Assembly: GCF_036641015.1 (NCBI RefSeq)
Contig: NZ_JAVWFO010000034.1
Location: 1-18,773 of the forward strand
Origin: Anaerorhabdus sp036641015
GTDB lineage: Bacteria > Bacillota_I > Bacilli_A > Erysipelotrichales > Erysipelotrichaceae
Direction of reading: 5' to 3'
Length of the DNA: 18,773 nt
Shown piece after piece: positions 1 through 7,934 of this stretch (its first letter is position 1; each line of letters begins with the position of its first letter). The position numbers were made by a program, and so were the translations under genes. Under the pieces are notes generated by a model, which worked only from the letters and a program-made list of their open reading frames with translations, had not been told where the DNA came from and made no database searches.

Positions 1-57
1 TGTATAGGCGGTTGTGTAGATGCCTATAATAGGAAAAAGAATAAAGCGGATGAATAA
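1..57 (+). CDS. C-terminal end of an upstream gene (partial)
   Basis: Frame 1 is open from the window edge to a TAA at 55-57. It reads CIGGCVDAYNRKKNKADE, a glycine-rich possibly membrane-proximal stretch followed by a strongly charged tail, which is a common ending for a small membrane protein. The stop lies within the terminator hairpin at 43-66, as expected for the end of a transcription unit. Too little is present to name a family. The reading frame could also be chance, because only 18 codons are visible. Confidence 0.4.
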   Translation, partial: CIGGCVDAYNRKKNKADE

Positions 58-66
58 TCCGCTTTT
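43..66 (+). terminator. Rho-independent terminator of the upstream gene
   Basis: A perfect 9-bp stem AAAGCGGAT/ATCCGCTTT (43-51 with 57-65) encloses the 5-nt loop GAATA. The T-run at 63-66 is short and partly inside the stem. The likely stop codon of the upstream ORF (55-57) spans the loop and the start of the 3' arm. Confidence 0.7.
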
Positions 67-69
67 ATA

Positions 70-97
70 TTGTAAGAAATTAAGTAAATGGTATCAT
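70..97 (+). promoter_or_regulatory. Promoter of the aminotransferase gene (extended -10)
   Basis: The -35 candidate is TTGTAA (70-75), followed by a 16-bp spacer and the -10 TATCAT (92-97). The -10 carries the TGn extension, TGG at 89-91. Transcription would begin near 104, which puts the ATG at 99 outside the transcript and supports the start at 123. The elements match the consensus but are untested. Confidence 0.5.
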
Positions 98-122
98 TAT
101 GATAAGTAATGGAGGATATATC

Positions 123-1250
123 ATGCAAATAGCGAAATTTGGAGTTGAAGACTGGCTTAATGTCTGGGAAAATGATGCCGTATATGATATAGCAGGTAGT
201 TCAATTGCATCTATGACCTTAGAAGAAATAATCGATTTATCAAAAATAACTAAAGAAGAATTTACGAATGAATTATTTGCGAAGAAAATGAATTATGGAT
301 GGATTGAAGGATCACCTGAATTCAAAGATGAAGTTTGCAAATTATATAAAAATATTAAACCCAATCAAGTGCTACAAACAAATGGTGCAACAGGTGCTAA
401 CTTTTTAGCAATTTTTGGTTTGATTGAACCAAATGATCATGTGATATCTATGTATCCAACTTACCAACAATTAGTTGATATACCTAGAGCATTGGGAGCT
501 AATGTTGATTTATGGAATATTCAAGAAGAAAATGAATGGTTACCAAGCTTAGATGATTTAAGAAAATTAATTAAGCCAAATACTAAAATGATTTGCATCA
601 ATAACGCTAATAATCCAACTGGAAGTTTAATGGATGAATTATATTTAAAAGAACTAGTTGAAATTGCGAATTCAGTAGGTGCATATGTGCTATGTGATGA
701 AGTGTATAAACCATTTATTAAGGATATTAATATTCCATCAATTGTAGATTTATATGATAAAGGAATTGCTACCAATAGCTTGTCTAAAACCTACTCAGTA
801 GCAGGTGTAAGAGTAGGCTGGGTGGTTGCGAATGATGAGGTATCAAATATTTATCGTAAGATAAGAGATTACACGATGATTTGCGCAGGGGTGTTTGATG
901 ATTATCTAGCAACTCTTGTATTAAAAAATAAGGAAGCTATATTGAAACGAAATGAAAAGATCGTTCTAGAAAATTTAGAAATAGTAAAAGAGTGGTTAAA
1001 AAAAGAACCATTAGTGTCACTAAAGATTCCCAATAATGTATCAACATCTTTTATTAAAATTAATATTCCAAATCCAAATGATATTGAAGATATGTGTATT
1101 GATTTATTGAAAGAAAAGGGAGTGTTATTAGTGCCTGGTAATCGCTTTGATATGCCAGGTTATGCACGACTTGGCTATTGTACACATAAAGAAACTTTAG
1201 AAAAAGGTTTAGCTGAACTTTCGAATTATTTAAGAAAATATGATAAATAA
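123..1250 (+). CDS. Class I/II PLP-dependent aminotransferase
   Basis: This 375-aa fold-type I aminotransferase should transfer an amino group between an amino acid and a 2-oxo acid using pyridoxal phosphate in the cytoplasm. Visible motifs are NNPTG (Asn164), DEVY (Asp192, Tyr195, cofactor contacts), SLSK with the Schiff-base Lys222, and a C-terminal ARLGY whose Arg349 should bind the substrate carboxylate. The length is normal for the family. The start at 123 is chosen over the in-frame ATG at 99 because GGAGG at 111-115 sits 7 nt upstream and the promoter places transcription start near 104. The gene appears to be transcribed alone and ends at a two-way terminator. The substrate cannot be read from sequence. 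The family is certain, the specific reaction is not. Confidence 0.93.
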   Translation: MQIAKFGVEDWLNVWENDAVYDIAGSSIASMTLEEIIDLSKITKEEFTNELFAKKMNYGWIEGSPEFKDEVCKLYKNIKPNQVLQTNGATGANFLAIFGLIEPNDHVISMYPTYQQLVDIPRALGANVDLWNIQEENEWLPSLDDLRKLIKPNTKMICINNANNPTGSLMDELYLKELVEIANSVGAYVLCDEVYKPFIKDINIPSIVDLYDKGIATNSLSKTYSVAGVRVGWVVANDEVSNIYRKIRDYTMICAGVFDDYLATLVLKNKEAILKRNEKIVLENLEIVKEWLKKEPLVSLKIPNNVSTSFIKINIPNPNDIEDMCIDLLKEKGVLLVPGNRFDMPGYARLGYCTHKETLEKGLAELSNYLRKYDK

Positions 1251-1280
1251 AAAAATGCTCGTTATTAAGTGAGCATTTTT
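1251..1280. terminator. Bidirectional terminator between aminotransferase and traB
   Basis: A perfect 10-bp inverted repeat AAAAATGCTC/GAGCATTTTT (1251-1260 with 1271-1280) starts directly after the aminotransferase stop and ends one base before the traB stop on the other strand. The A-run on one side and T-run on the other give a U-tract for transcripts in both directions. Confidence 0.85.
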
Positions 1281-2447
1281 TTACATAAATGATTGTAGAA
1301 AGTTTTTAACAATGTCAAAGCCGCTAATAATAGTACCTATTGTACTAAATAGGTTAGCAAATACAACGACAAGTAAAATATGAGTAACACGATTTTTGTA
1401 GAAACCTTTAACAGTATTTACATCATCTAAGATATTTTCAAAATCTTTGACTTTTGGCTTTTTCACTATTGCTTCAACTAAACCGGCAAACCATCCTGCT
1501 GCAAGTAAAGGATTGAGTGATGTAATTGGAGCAGCAACAAAGGCAGTTAATATGGATAGTGGGTGACCACATGCAAGTAATACTCCAATTGCTGATAATG
1601 ATCCGTTCCATAGTATCCATATTTTAATTTGGTTTATACCTAATTCAGAATTAATTGAAAACATAGATAAAATCATAGCGATTATAAGAATAGGAATAAT
1701 CCAACCAATTATTTTAGAAGAGGGCTTTTTTTCTGGGATACTTTCCAACTCCTCTATATCATAGTTTTTAACTATTTCTTTCTTAATACCAGGAATATGT
1801 GCAGCACCTAATACAGCAACTATTTTTTTACCAGGAGCATTTTTTATTTTGTGTGCTAAAACTTGATCTCGTTCATGAATTAGAACCTCCGCAACTACTG
1901 GAAATTCTTTGCTTACTTCTTTTAAAGCAACTTCTAATGCTTCAGATTGTTTTAGACTTTCAATATCATCACTACTTATCTCTTCATCATCAAAGATTGA
2001 CATAATTAATGTTGTAAGTAGTTTGATTTTTTGGAAAAAGCTATGTTTTCTATAAATTCTTTTAAAAGTCGTTTGAATATTTCGGTCAACAAGTACTAAA
2101 TTAGCGTTTAATTCTTTAGCACTTTCGATTCCTTGGATCATTTCTTGACCGGCTTGAACATCCAACTTTTTAGCTACTCTTCTTTGATATGATGAAAGAA
2201 TAAGGTTTGCCAGCATATAGCCTGTTCTTTTTTCTTTTATTACTTTAATAATATCAGTATCTTCCCAACGTTTAGGGTTATTGATGGCTTCATAACGCTC
2301 ATCATCAAGTTCAATACAAATACTATCTGGTTGTACCTCATCGATACATTCTTTAACATCTTGGCGACTTGTTTGGGATACATGAGCAGTACCTATAAGG
2401 TATATTTCTTTGCCATCTATCTCTAATTTTGTAATGTTTTGGTTCAT
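1281..2447 (-). CDS. TraB/GumN-family membrane protein (TraB domain, C-terminal TM segments)
   Basis: The 388-aa protein has an N-terminal TraB-type domain of about 235 residues and a C-terminal membrane region. The domain shows the family landmarks GTAHVS (19-24), ERD (192-194) and GAAHIPGI (215-222). The conserved GxxH elements are those for which the TraB/Tiki/ChaN group has been proposed to be metal-dependent peptidases. Membrane segments are visible at about 246-264, 275-293, 297-322 and 355-375. Enterococcal TraB dampens sex-pheromone activity, but chromosomal homologues are widespread and their role is not settled, so no function is assigned here. The ATG at 2447 has AGAGG 5 nt upstream. 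The gene is divergent from cdaA and convergent with the aminotransferase, and appears monocistronic. Confidence 0.88.
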   Translation of the reverse strand: MNQNITKLEIDGKEIYLIGTAHVSQTSRQDVKECIDEVQPDSICIELDDERYEAINNPKRWEDTDIIKVIKEKRTGYMLANLILSSYQRRVAKKLDVQAGQEMIQGIESAKELNANLVLVDRNIQTTFKRIYRKHSFFQKIKLLTTLIMSIFDDEEISSDDIESLKQSEALEVALKEVSKEFPVVAEVLIHERDQVLAHKIKNAPGKKIVAVLGAAHIPGIKKEIVKNYDIEELESIPEKKPSSKIIGWIIPILIIAMILSMFSINSELGINQIKIWILWNGSLSAIGVLLACGHPLSILTAFVAAPITSLNPLLAAGWFAGLVEAIVKKPKVKDFENILDDVNTVKGFYKNRVTHILLVVVFANLFSTIGTIISGFDIVKNFLQSFM

Positions 2448-2472
2448 AAATACCTCTTTTTCTAACTAAACT

Positions 2473-2481
2473 ATTATATCA
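2473..2481 (-). promoter_or_regulatory. Promoter -10 of the traB-family gene (extended -10)
   Basis: On the minus strand TGATATAAT is a perfect -10 (TATAAT, 2473-2478) with the TGn extension. No good -35 is seen at the usual distance. Predicted transcription start is near 2466, giving a leader of about 18 nt. Confidence 0.6.
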
Positions 2482-2518
2482 TATTCAAAAATAATAGGAA
2501 TAAGGGTCATTTTTTAAG

Positions 2519-2548
2519 TTTTCAAGGCTAAGTTAGGTATGGTATAAT
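2519..2548 (+). promoter_or_regulatory. Promoter of the cdaA-cdaR-glmM operon (extended -10)
   Basis: The -10 is TATAAT at 2543-2548 with a TGG extension at 2540-2542. A -35 candidate TTTTCA (2519-2524) lies 18 bp upstream. Predicted transcription start is about 2555, so an ATG at 2552 would not be transcribed. This supports translation from the GTG at 2573. Confidence 0.65.
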
Positions 2549-2572
2549 ATCATGAGCGAGGGAGGCGGAAAA

Positions 2573-4468
2573 GTGATAAATTTTAACCTTGGCTTAACAT
2601 TTGATAGTCTGCGAACGATTTTTCGCATGGTGTTTGATATATTCATTGTGTGGATGTTGTTATATTATGCAATAAAGATTGTAAGAACAAATTCAAGAAC
2701 AATTCAAATATTTAAAGGAATTGCCCTTATATTAGTAGTAAATGGTGTGGCAAAATTCTTAGGTTTGGATACTGTTATTTGGTTGTCTGATCAATTCCTA
2801 AACTGGGGATTCTTGGCAATTATTGTTGTGTTCCAGCCGGAGATAAGATCGGTATTAGAGAAACTAGGAAAGAGCAATGTATTCTCACGTATCTCTACTT
2901 TATCTGGTAATGAAAAGGAAAAACTTGTTGATGAACTTGTAACAGCAACAATGCTTTTGTCACGTGATCAAACAGGTGCCCTTATTAGTTTAGAACAAGG
3001 ACACTCTTTGAGTGACTTCATTAAGACTGGTACACCAATTAATTCAGTAGTAACAGCTGAGTTAATTACATCTATATTTGTTACCTCTACTCCATTACAT
3101 GATGGGGCTGTAATTATTCAAGGAGATCGCATTGCATGTGCAAGTGCATATTTCCCACCAACTAATTTGGACTTACCATCTCGTTATGGTGCAAGACATC
3201 GTGCAGCAATTGGTATTAGTGAAATTACTGATGCAGTTACTATAGTTGTTTCTGAGGAAACAGGAGCTGTTTCAATTACTGAAGGTGGAAAAATATTAAC
3301 AGTTAATCGTAAGCAATTAAGAGAGTATTTAATTCGTGTTATTTGTGGCGAAGAAACAGAAGTTAGAAATGTTAAATCAACTAATGCTCAACGTCAATTA
3401 ATTATAGAGAAAGAAGCTCCTCAAGATATTCCAGAACCGATTCAAGTGATACCTGCGCAAGAGTATATCGTTGAAGAAAAGGTTGAAGAAAAACCTGCTG
3501 AAGAGCCTAAACGTGATACAAAGTTTGATACAGCAATTCTTAGTAAATTAGCTATTAAACGACATGATAACAATGAAGAAGAAACCGAAGAAGTAGAAAT
3601 TCATGCACCTGTAATTGAAAAAACGCCAGTTGTCAAAGAAAAGAAACGCTTTGGTTTATTTAAGACAAAGAAAACAGAAGCTAAACCTACTAAAGAAGCT
3701 ATTGATGCAGAAAAATATGAAGCTTTAGATAAAGAAGAAGCAAGCATCAAACTTCCTAAGAAGAAAGAACGCCCACTACCTTCATATCCAACACATGGTA
3801 ATGATTCAGCTACACAAGAAGAATTCATGAAACCAGTAGTTGAAAAAGAAATAGTTCAAGAGCCAATATTTGAAGAAATAAAGCAAAGTAAAAAAGAGCC
3901 AGTTAAGTTCAGTGAGGTTACGCCAGTATCTAGAAAAGAAACTGAGGCAAATACTAACTCACTAAACAATATACGTGCAATGGGTGAGGAACAAGCACCA
4001 AGATTAAATAGAAAAACTAGTGGTTTCACTAGTGAGATGACGGGTGATGAAATTAGAAAAGCACGTTTGGAAGCTATTAAATCAGGAAAAACTTGGATTT
4101 TACCAAAAGATGAAGAGAATCAAGCTGAGAGAAGTGTTGAAATGATTCATCCAATACATGATAAAAATTTGGAAGATATTAAAAAACCAATTGAACCTAT
4201 TAAAAAATCAGAGCACAAAGCTACATTTAAAGTTGATTTTAATGATAAGAGTGAAACTGCTAATATCGAACTAACGGGTGAACTTAAAAAAGCATCGTTA
4301 GTGGAACATGAAACAATAACACCAATCAAAAACATTGAAGATTTAATTCGTGATGATAATCTTGAAGACCAATTTGCAATGTTAGATTCATTAGGTATTG
4401 ATAGAAAAAAAGTCACTGAGGTTTTAGATATCAAACCGGCAAATGAAAAGGCTGGAGGTGACAAATAA
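2573..4468 (+). CDS. cdaA: Diadenylate cyclase CdaA with a long C-terminal extension
   Basis: CdaA makes cyclic di-AMP from two ATP. The N-terminus has three membrane segments (about 20-36, 48-64, 78-90). The cytoplasmic DAC domain follows (about 100-265), with the catalytic HDGA motif (176-179), RHR (208-210) and SEET (227-230) intact, so it should be active. Family members usually have about 270-290 residues. This one has 631, the extra roughly 360 being charged and Glu/Lys/Pro-rich with no membrane span, hence cytosolic. Start: GTG at 2573 with GGAGG at 2561-2565 (7-nt spacing); the upstream in-frame ATG at 2552 precedes the predicted transcription start. The stop overlaps the cdaR start (TAATG). 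CdaR and GlmM, encoded next, are known modulators of CdaA in other Bacillota. Function is confident, the tail's role unknown. Confidence 0.95.
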   Translation: MINFNLGLTFDSLRTIFRMVFDIFIVWMLLYYAIKIVRTNSRTIQIFKGIALILVVNGVAKFLGLDTVIWLSDQFLNWGFLAIIVVFQPEIRSVLEKLGKSNVFSRISTLSGNEKEKLVDELVTATMLLSRDQTGALISLEQGHSLSDFIKTGTPINSVVTAELITSIFVTSTPLHDGAVIIQGDRIACASAYFPPTNLDLPSRYGARHRAAIGISEITDAVTIVVSEETGAVSITEGGKILTVNRKQLREYLIRVICGEETEVRNVKSTNAQRQLIIEKEAPQDIPEPIQVIPAQEYIVEEKVEEKPAEEPKRDTKFDTAILSKLAIKRHDNNEEETEEVEIHAPVIEKTPVVKEKKRFGLFKTKKTEAKPTKEAIDAEKYEALDKEEASIKLPKKKERPLPSYPTHGNDSATQEEFMKPVVEKEIVQEPIFEEIKQSKKEPVKFSEVTPVSRKETEANTNSLNNIRAMGEEQAPRLNRKTSGFTSEMTGDEIRKARLEAIKSGKTWILPKDEENQAERSVEMIHPIHDKNLEDIKKPIEPIKKSEHKATFKVDFNDKSETANIELTGELKKASLVEHETITPIKNIEDLIRDDNLEDQFAMLDSLGIDRKKVTEVLDIKPANEKAGGDK

Positions 4469-5874
4469 TGACAAATATGAAGAATAAAAAGATCAAGGAT
4501 AATAATCCTGATAGCAAACTAGAATTAGCAAATAAAATTGCTAAACAAAGTAAAAAAGTAGTTAATACTTATGCTCATTTTGAAGATTCATTATTTAGAA
4601 TTATTAGAAGTTTTAGTTCTTGGATTGATAACGTATTATTTAATCAAAGATTTAGTGTAATTGTATCGTTGGGTTTAGCTATCTTACTTTATGTTACAGT
4701 TAACTTTAATTCACAAAATTCAATATTTGGTAATCCATTAGTAAATGCAAAAGAAGTTATGGATGTACCGATTACAGCTCGTTATAACTCAGATACATTT
4801 GAAATATCTGGATTACCAACATCAGCAAATATTACACTTGTTGGTGAGGGTTCAAATGTTAATGCTGCCGTAAATCAAAAAGGAACAATTGTCGCAAATC
4901 TTGAAGGTTTAACAGAAGGACAACATGTAGTTAAGCTTACAACAGAGGGGTATGGAGACAATATTACGGTTAAAGTTGATCCAACTGATGTTGTTGTGAC
5001 ATTAAAGAAAAAGAGTACAGGTCAATTCGATATAGGATATGACTTTATAAATCAAGATAAAATGAATAGTATTTATAGTTTGGGAACACCAGAGTTTGAA
5101 TACTCTAAAGTTAATGTACGTGCGTCTAAAGAAACATTAGATAGTATTGCGTTTATTAAAGCGTTAATTGATGTTACAAACGTTGATAGTAATTTTGAAC
5201 AAGAAGCAACACTTGTTGCATATGATAAAAAAGGTATTCCAGTAAATGCTGATATTGTGCCAAACACAGTAAAAGTAAAAGTACCTGTAACATCACCTAA
5301 TAAAACAGTTCCAATTGTTGTAGAAACTGTTGGTGATGTACCAAATGGAAAAGCAATTCAAAGTATTACAATGGATCATGAATCAGTAACAATCTATGCA
5401 TCTGAATCAGTGTTATCTAAGATTAATGAAGTTGGAGTATCATTAGATGCATCAACATTGACTAAAGATTCTAATGTATTGCGTCCAATTACATTACCTA
5501 CAGGAGTTAAATCATCTAGTGTAAACCAAATAACAATGGATGTTAAACTTGGTGAGGGAGTTACAAAGGTAATACCTAATGTACCTATTTACCATAAGAA
5601 TACTAAATACAAATTTACCGTATTAAATGATCAAGCTTATGTTGATGTAGAAATTTTTGGAACACAAGAAAACATTGATAAGGTTAATGCTGATGATATT
5701 ATGGTTTACTTTGATATGTCTGGAGCTACTCCTGGTAATCAAGAATTTAAATTATCAGTTGAGCAACCAGTTGGATCACTTGTTAAATATTCTGTAGCGC
5801 AACCGACGTTATCAGTCACGGTATTAGGCGAAGCAGATGATAATACAACAGATGAAAGTGTAGGAACGAACTAA
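4468..5874 (+). CDS. cdaR: CdaA regulatory protein CdaR (YbbR-domain protein)
   Basis: The 468-aa protein has a charged cytoplasmic N-terminus of about 60 residues, one membrane segment (about 62-80), and then four consecutive YbbR-type beta domains outside the membrane (roughly 90-180, 181-285, 286-375, 376-460). This matches Bacillus CdaR in architecture and size. CdaR binds the membrane part of CdaA and modulates its activity in species where this was studied. The ATG overlaps the cdaA stop (TAATG) and has a strong GGAGGTGA site at 4454-4461, inside the end of cdaA. Its stop in turn overlaps the glmM start. The cytoplasmic N-terminal extension is rich in Lys and Asn. Identification rests on domain order plus position between cdaA and glmM. 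Confidence 0.93.
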   Translation: MTNMKNKKIKDNNPDSKLELANKIAKQSKKVVNTYAHFEDSLFRIIRSFSSWIDNVLFNQRFSVIVSLGLAILLYVTVNFNSQNSIFGNPLVNAKEVMDVPITARYNSDTFEISGLPTSANITLVGEGSNVNAAVNQKGTIVANLEGLTEGQHVVKLTTEGYGDNITVKVDPTDVVVTLKKKSTGQFDIGYDFINQDKMNSIYSLGTPEFEYSKVNVRASKETLDSIAFIKALIDVTNVDSNFEQEATLVAYDKKGIPVNADIVPNTVKVKVPVTSPNKTVPIVVETVGDVPNGKAIQSITMDHESVTIYASESVLSKINEVGVSLDASTLTKDSNVLRPITLPTGVKSSSVNQITMDVKLGEGVTKVIPNVPIYHKNTKYKFTVLNDQAYVDVEIFGTQENIDKVNADDIMVYFDMSGATPGNQEFKLSVEQPVGSLVKYSVAQPTLSVTVLGEADDNTTDESVGTN

Positions 5875-7208
5875 TGGGTAGATATTTTGGAACAGATGGA
5901 ATTCGTGGAAAAGCAAATGTAAATTTAGATGCTGAAAGAGCGTTTAAAGTTGGACGCTATTTAGCTTATTACTATAAACAAAAAGGATTAGGAAAAATCT
6001 TAATCGGTAAAGATACTCGTTTATCAAGTAGTATGTTTGAAATGGCGTTAGCGGCAGGAGCTACAGCGAATGGTGCAGATGTTTATTTACTTGGATATTG
6101 CCCAACTCCTGCAGTTGCATATCTTGTTATGCATAAAGATTTTGATTGCGGAGTTATGATTTCTGCGAGTCATAATCCATATTATGATAATGGGATTAAA
6201 GTGTTTAATCATGATGGGGTTAAATTAGACAGTGGTATTGAAGGTTTAATTGAAGATTACATTGATGGCAAAGAAGAAATTACTTATGCTTGCGATGATA
6301 AGATTGGTCATGTCGTGGATTACCACAATGGCTTAGAACTTTATTTAGACTGGTTAGAACAAACTTATCCACTTAATCTAAAAGGAATTAAGTTGGCAGT
6401 TGATTGTGCTAATGGTAGTGCATCAACGACAGCTGTTCAGTTATTAACACGTTTAGGAGCTACAGTATCAGTTATTCACAATGATCCTACAGGAGTGAAC
6501 ATCAATACAAAATGTGGTTCAACACATCCTGAAGAATTACAAGAAAAAGTAAAAAATGGTAACTTTGATTTAGGACTAGCATTTGATGGTGATGCGGATC
6601 GTTTGATTGCAGTGGATCATCAAGGTGAATTAATTACAGGTGACCATGTGATTTATGTATGTGCGAAGTATTTAAAGGCAAAGGGTGAACTAAATAAGAA
6701 CACGGCAGTAACTACAGTTATGGCTAACCTTGGCTTATTTAAAGCGTTAGAAGTTGCAGGAATAGAAACATCAATTACTGCAGTTGGTGATAAGTATGTA
6801 TACGAAGATATGGTTAAGAATGATTTCGTCATTGGTGGTGAGCAATCTGGACATATTATCTTTAAGAAACATTTAACTACCGGTGATGGATTACAAACGG
6901 CCCTTAACATATTGGAAATTATTGTGGACACAAAGAAAGACATTGTTACTCTTTGTGAAGGATTAAAAATATATCCACAATTGTTGGTTAATGTACCAGT
7001 AAGTGATAAAGAAGCAGCTCTTCATGATGAAGATATTCAAAAAGAAGTTGATGCTGTTACTGCTAGACTAGCGGGTAATGGTCGTATCTTGGTTCGTCCT
7101 TCTGGAACAGAACCACTTGTTCGTGTCATGGTTGAAGCTGAAAATGATGAGATCTGTCGTGAATGTGTTTATCAAGTAGTTCAAGTCATCGAAAAGAAAT
7201 TTCAATAG
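5874..7208 (+). CDS. glmM: Phosphoglucosamine mutase GlmM
   Basis: GlmM interconverts glucosamine-6-phosphate and glucosamine-1-phosphate, the step feeding UDP-N-acetylglucosamine for peptidoglycan and wall polymers. The 444-aa protein has the usual length and all hallmarks: FGTDGIRG at the N-terminus, the phosphoserine loop ISASHNP with Ser99, the metal site DGDADR (238-243), the sugar-binding GEQSGH (322-327) and the phosphate-binding RPSGTEP (408-414). The start overlaps the cdaR stop (TAATG), and AGGA at 5862-5865 lies 8 nt upstream. In Bacillus, Lactococcus and Listeria GlmM also binds and inhibits CdaA, so the operon encodes a c-di-AMP synthase with both of its known partners. A terminator follows directly. 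Confidence 0.98.
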   Translation: MGRYFGTDGIRGKANVNLDAERAFKVGRYLAYYYKQKGLGKILIGKDTRLSSSMFEMALAAGATANGADVYLLGYCPTPAVAYLVMHKDFDCGVMISASHNPYYDNGIKVFNHDGVKLDSGIEGLIEDYIDGKEEITYACDDKIGHVVDYHNGLELYLDWLEQTYPLNLKGIKLAVDCANGSASTTAVQLLTRLGATVSVIHNDPTGVNINTKCGSTHPEELQEKVKNGNFDLGLAFDGDADRLIAVDHQGELITGDHVIYVCAKYLKAKGELNKNTAVTTVMANLGLFKALEVAGIETSITAVGDKYVYEDMVKNDFVIGGEQSGHIIFKKHLTTGDGLQTALNILEIIVDTKKDIVTLCEGLKIYPQLLVNVPVSDKEAALHDEDIQKEVDAVTARLAGNGRILVRPSGTEPLVRVMVEAENDEICRECVYQVVQVIEKKFQ

Positions 7209-7234
7209 AACTCATGGAAACATGAGTTTTTCTT
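7209..7234 (+). terminator. Terminator after glmM
   Basis: An 8-bp stem AACTCATG/CATGAGTT (7209-7216 with 7221-7228) closed by a GAAA tetraloop is followed by TTTTTCTT. It starts on the base after the glmM stop. The -35 region of the following gene falls within it. Confidence 0.75.
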
Positions 7235-7243
7235 ATGTATAAT
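7215..7243 (+). promoter_or_regulatory. Promoter of the two-component system genes
   Basis: A perfect -10 TATAAT (7238-7243) lies 17 bp downstream of TGGAAA (7215-7220), a 4/6 match to the -35 consensus that sits in the loop of the glmM terminator. Predicted transcription start is about 7250, just ahead of the ribosome site of the regulator gene. Confidence 0.5.
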
Positions 7244-7268
7244 AGAAGAAAGAATGAGAGGTGTGTTT

Positions 7269-7934
7269 ATGACAACTCGTAAAGTTATAAGTATTGTAGA
7301 AGATGAAAAAGATTTAAATGAATTAGTAAAACGATATCTTGAAAAAGAAGGATATGAAGTTCGTGCTTATTTAACATTTGATGATGCTTTTGAACATACT
7401 AGTGATGATGATGTTCATTGCTGGATTTTAGATATTATGTTGGATGATAAAAGTGGCTTTGATTTAATTGAAGAAATTAGATTACATGCCGCAGATGTGC
7501 CAGTAATATTTATGTCTGCACGTGATAAAGAATTTGATCGTATTATTGGGTTAGAGAAGGGTAGTGATGACTATATTACAAAACCTTTTTCTCCAAAAGA
7601 ACTAGTGTTAAGAGTAAACAACTTAATAAAAAGAACGTACAAAAATGATAATTCACGTATTCAAATTGATGGATATGAAATTGATGAATCGCAACGTTCA
7701 GTATATGAGAATGGTAAAGAATTAGAACTAACAACAAAAGAATTTGATTTATTAATGTTGTTTGTGAAGAATAAAGGGACTGCATTTTTACGTGAACAAA
7801 TACTTGAAAAAGTTTGGGATATTAATTACTTTGGATCAGATCGTGTTGTTGATGACACGTTACGTCGTTTAAGAAAGAAGATGCCAAACCTTAGCATACA
7901 TACTATTTATGGATTTGGATATCGTTTAGGTTAA
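7269..7934 (+). CDS. OmpR/PhoB-family response regulator, CssR-like
   Basis: The 221-aa transcription factor has a receiver domain (1-115) with acidic pocket EDE (11-13), phospho-acceptor Asp55 in WILDIML, Ser83 and Lys105 (ITKPF). A winged-helix DNA-binding domain follows (about 125-221, TTKEFDLLMLF, RVVDDTLRRLRKKM and the closing IYGFGYR). From memory the stretches WILDIML, VPVIFMSARD and FGSDRVVDD closely resemble Bacillus CssR, the secretion-stress regulator of htrA and htrB. This is recall, not an alignment. The start at 7269 is preferred over the in-frame ATG at 7254 because AGAGGTG (7257-7263) lies 5 nt upstream of it. The stop overlaps the kinase start (TAATG), so the two are a coupled pair. 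The regulated genes are not identifiable here. Confidence 0.9.
   Translation: MTTRKVISIVEDEKDLNELVKRYLEKEGYEVRAYLTFDDAFEHTSDDDVHCWILDIMLDDKSGFDLIEEIRLHAADVPVIFMSARDKEFDRIIGLEKGSDDYITKPFSPKELVLRVNNLIKRTYKNDNSRIQIDGYEIDESQRSVYENGKELELTTKEFDLLMLFVKNKGTAFLREQILEKVWDINYFGSDRVVDDTLRRLRKKMPNLSIHTIYGFGYRLG

Noticed and set aside
3..28. Hairpin TATAGGC/GCCTATA near the window start
   Set aside because: It has a 12-nt loop and no T-tract, and lies in a likely coding end. The real terminator is the next hairpin.
99..122. Earlier ATG for the aminotransferase
   Set aside because: It lies before the predicted transcription start and has no ribosome site, while GGAGG at 111-115 clearly serves the ATG at 123.
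2552..2572. Earlier ATG for cdaA
   Set aside because: It falls 3 nt after the -10 box, upstream of the expected transcript start. The GTG at 2573 has GGAGG at proper spacing.
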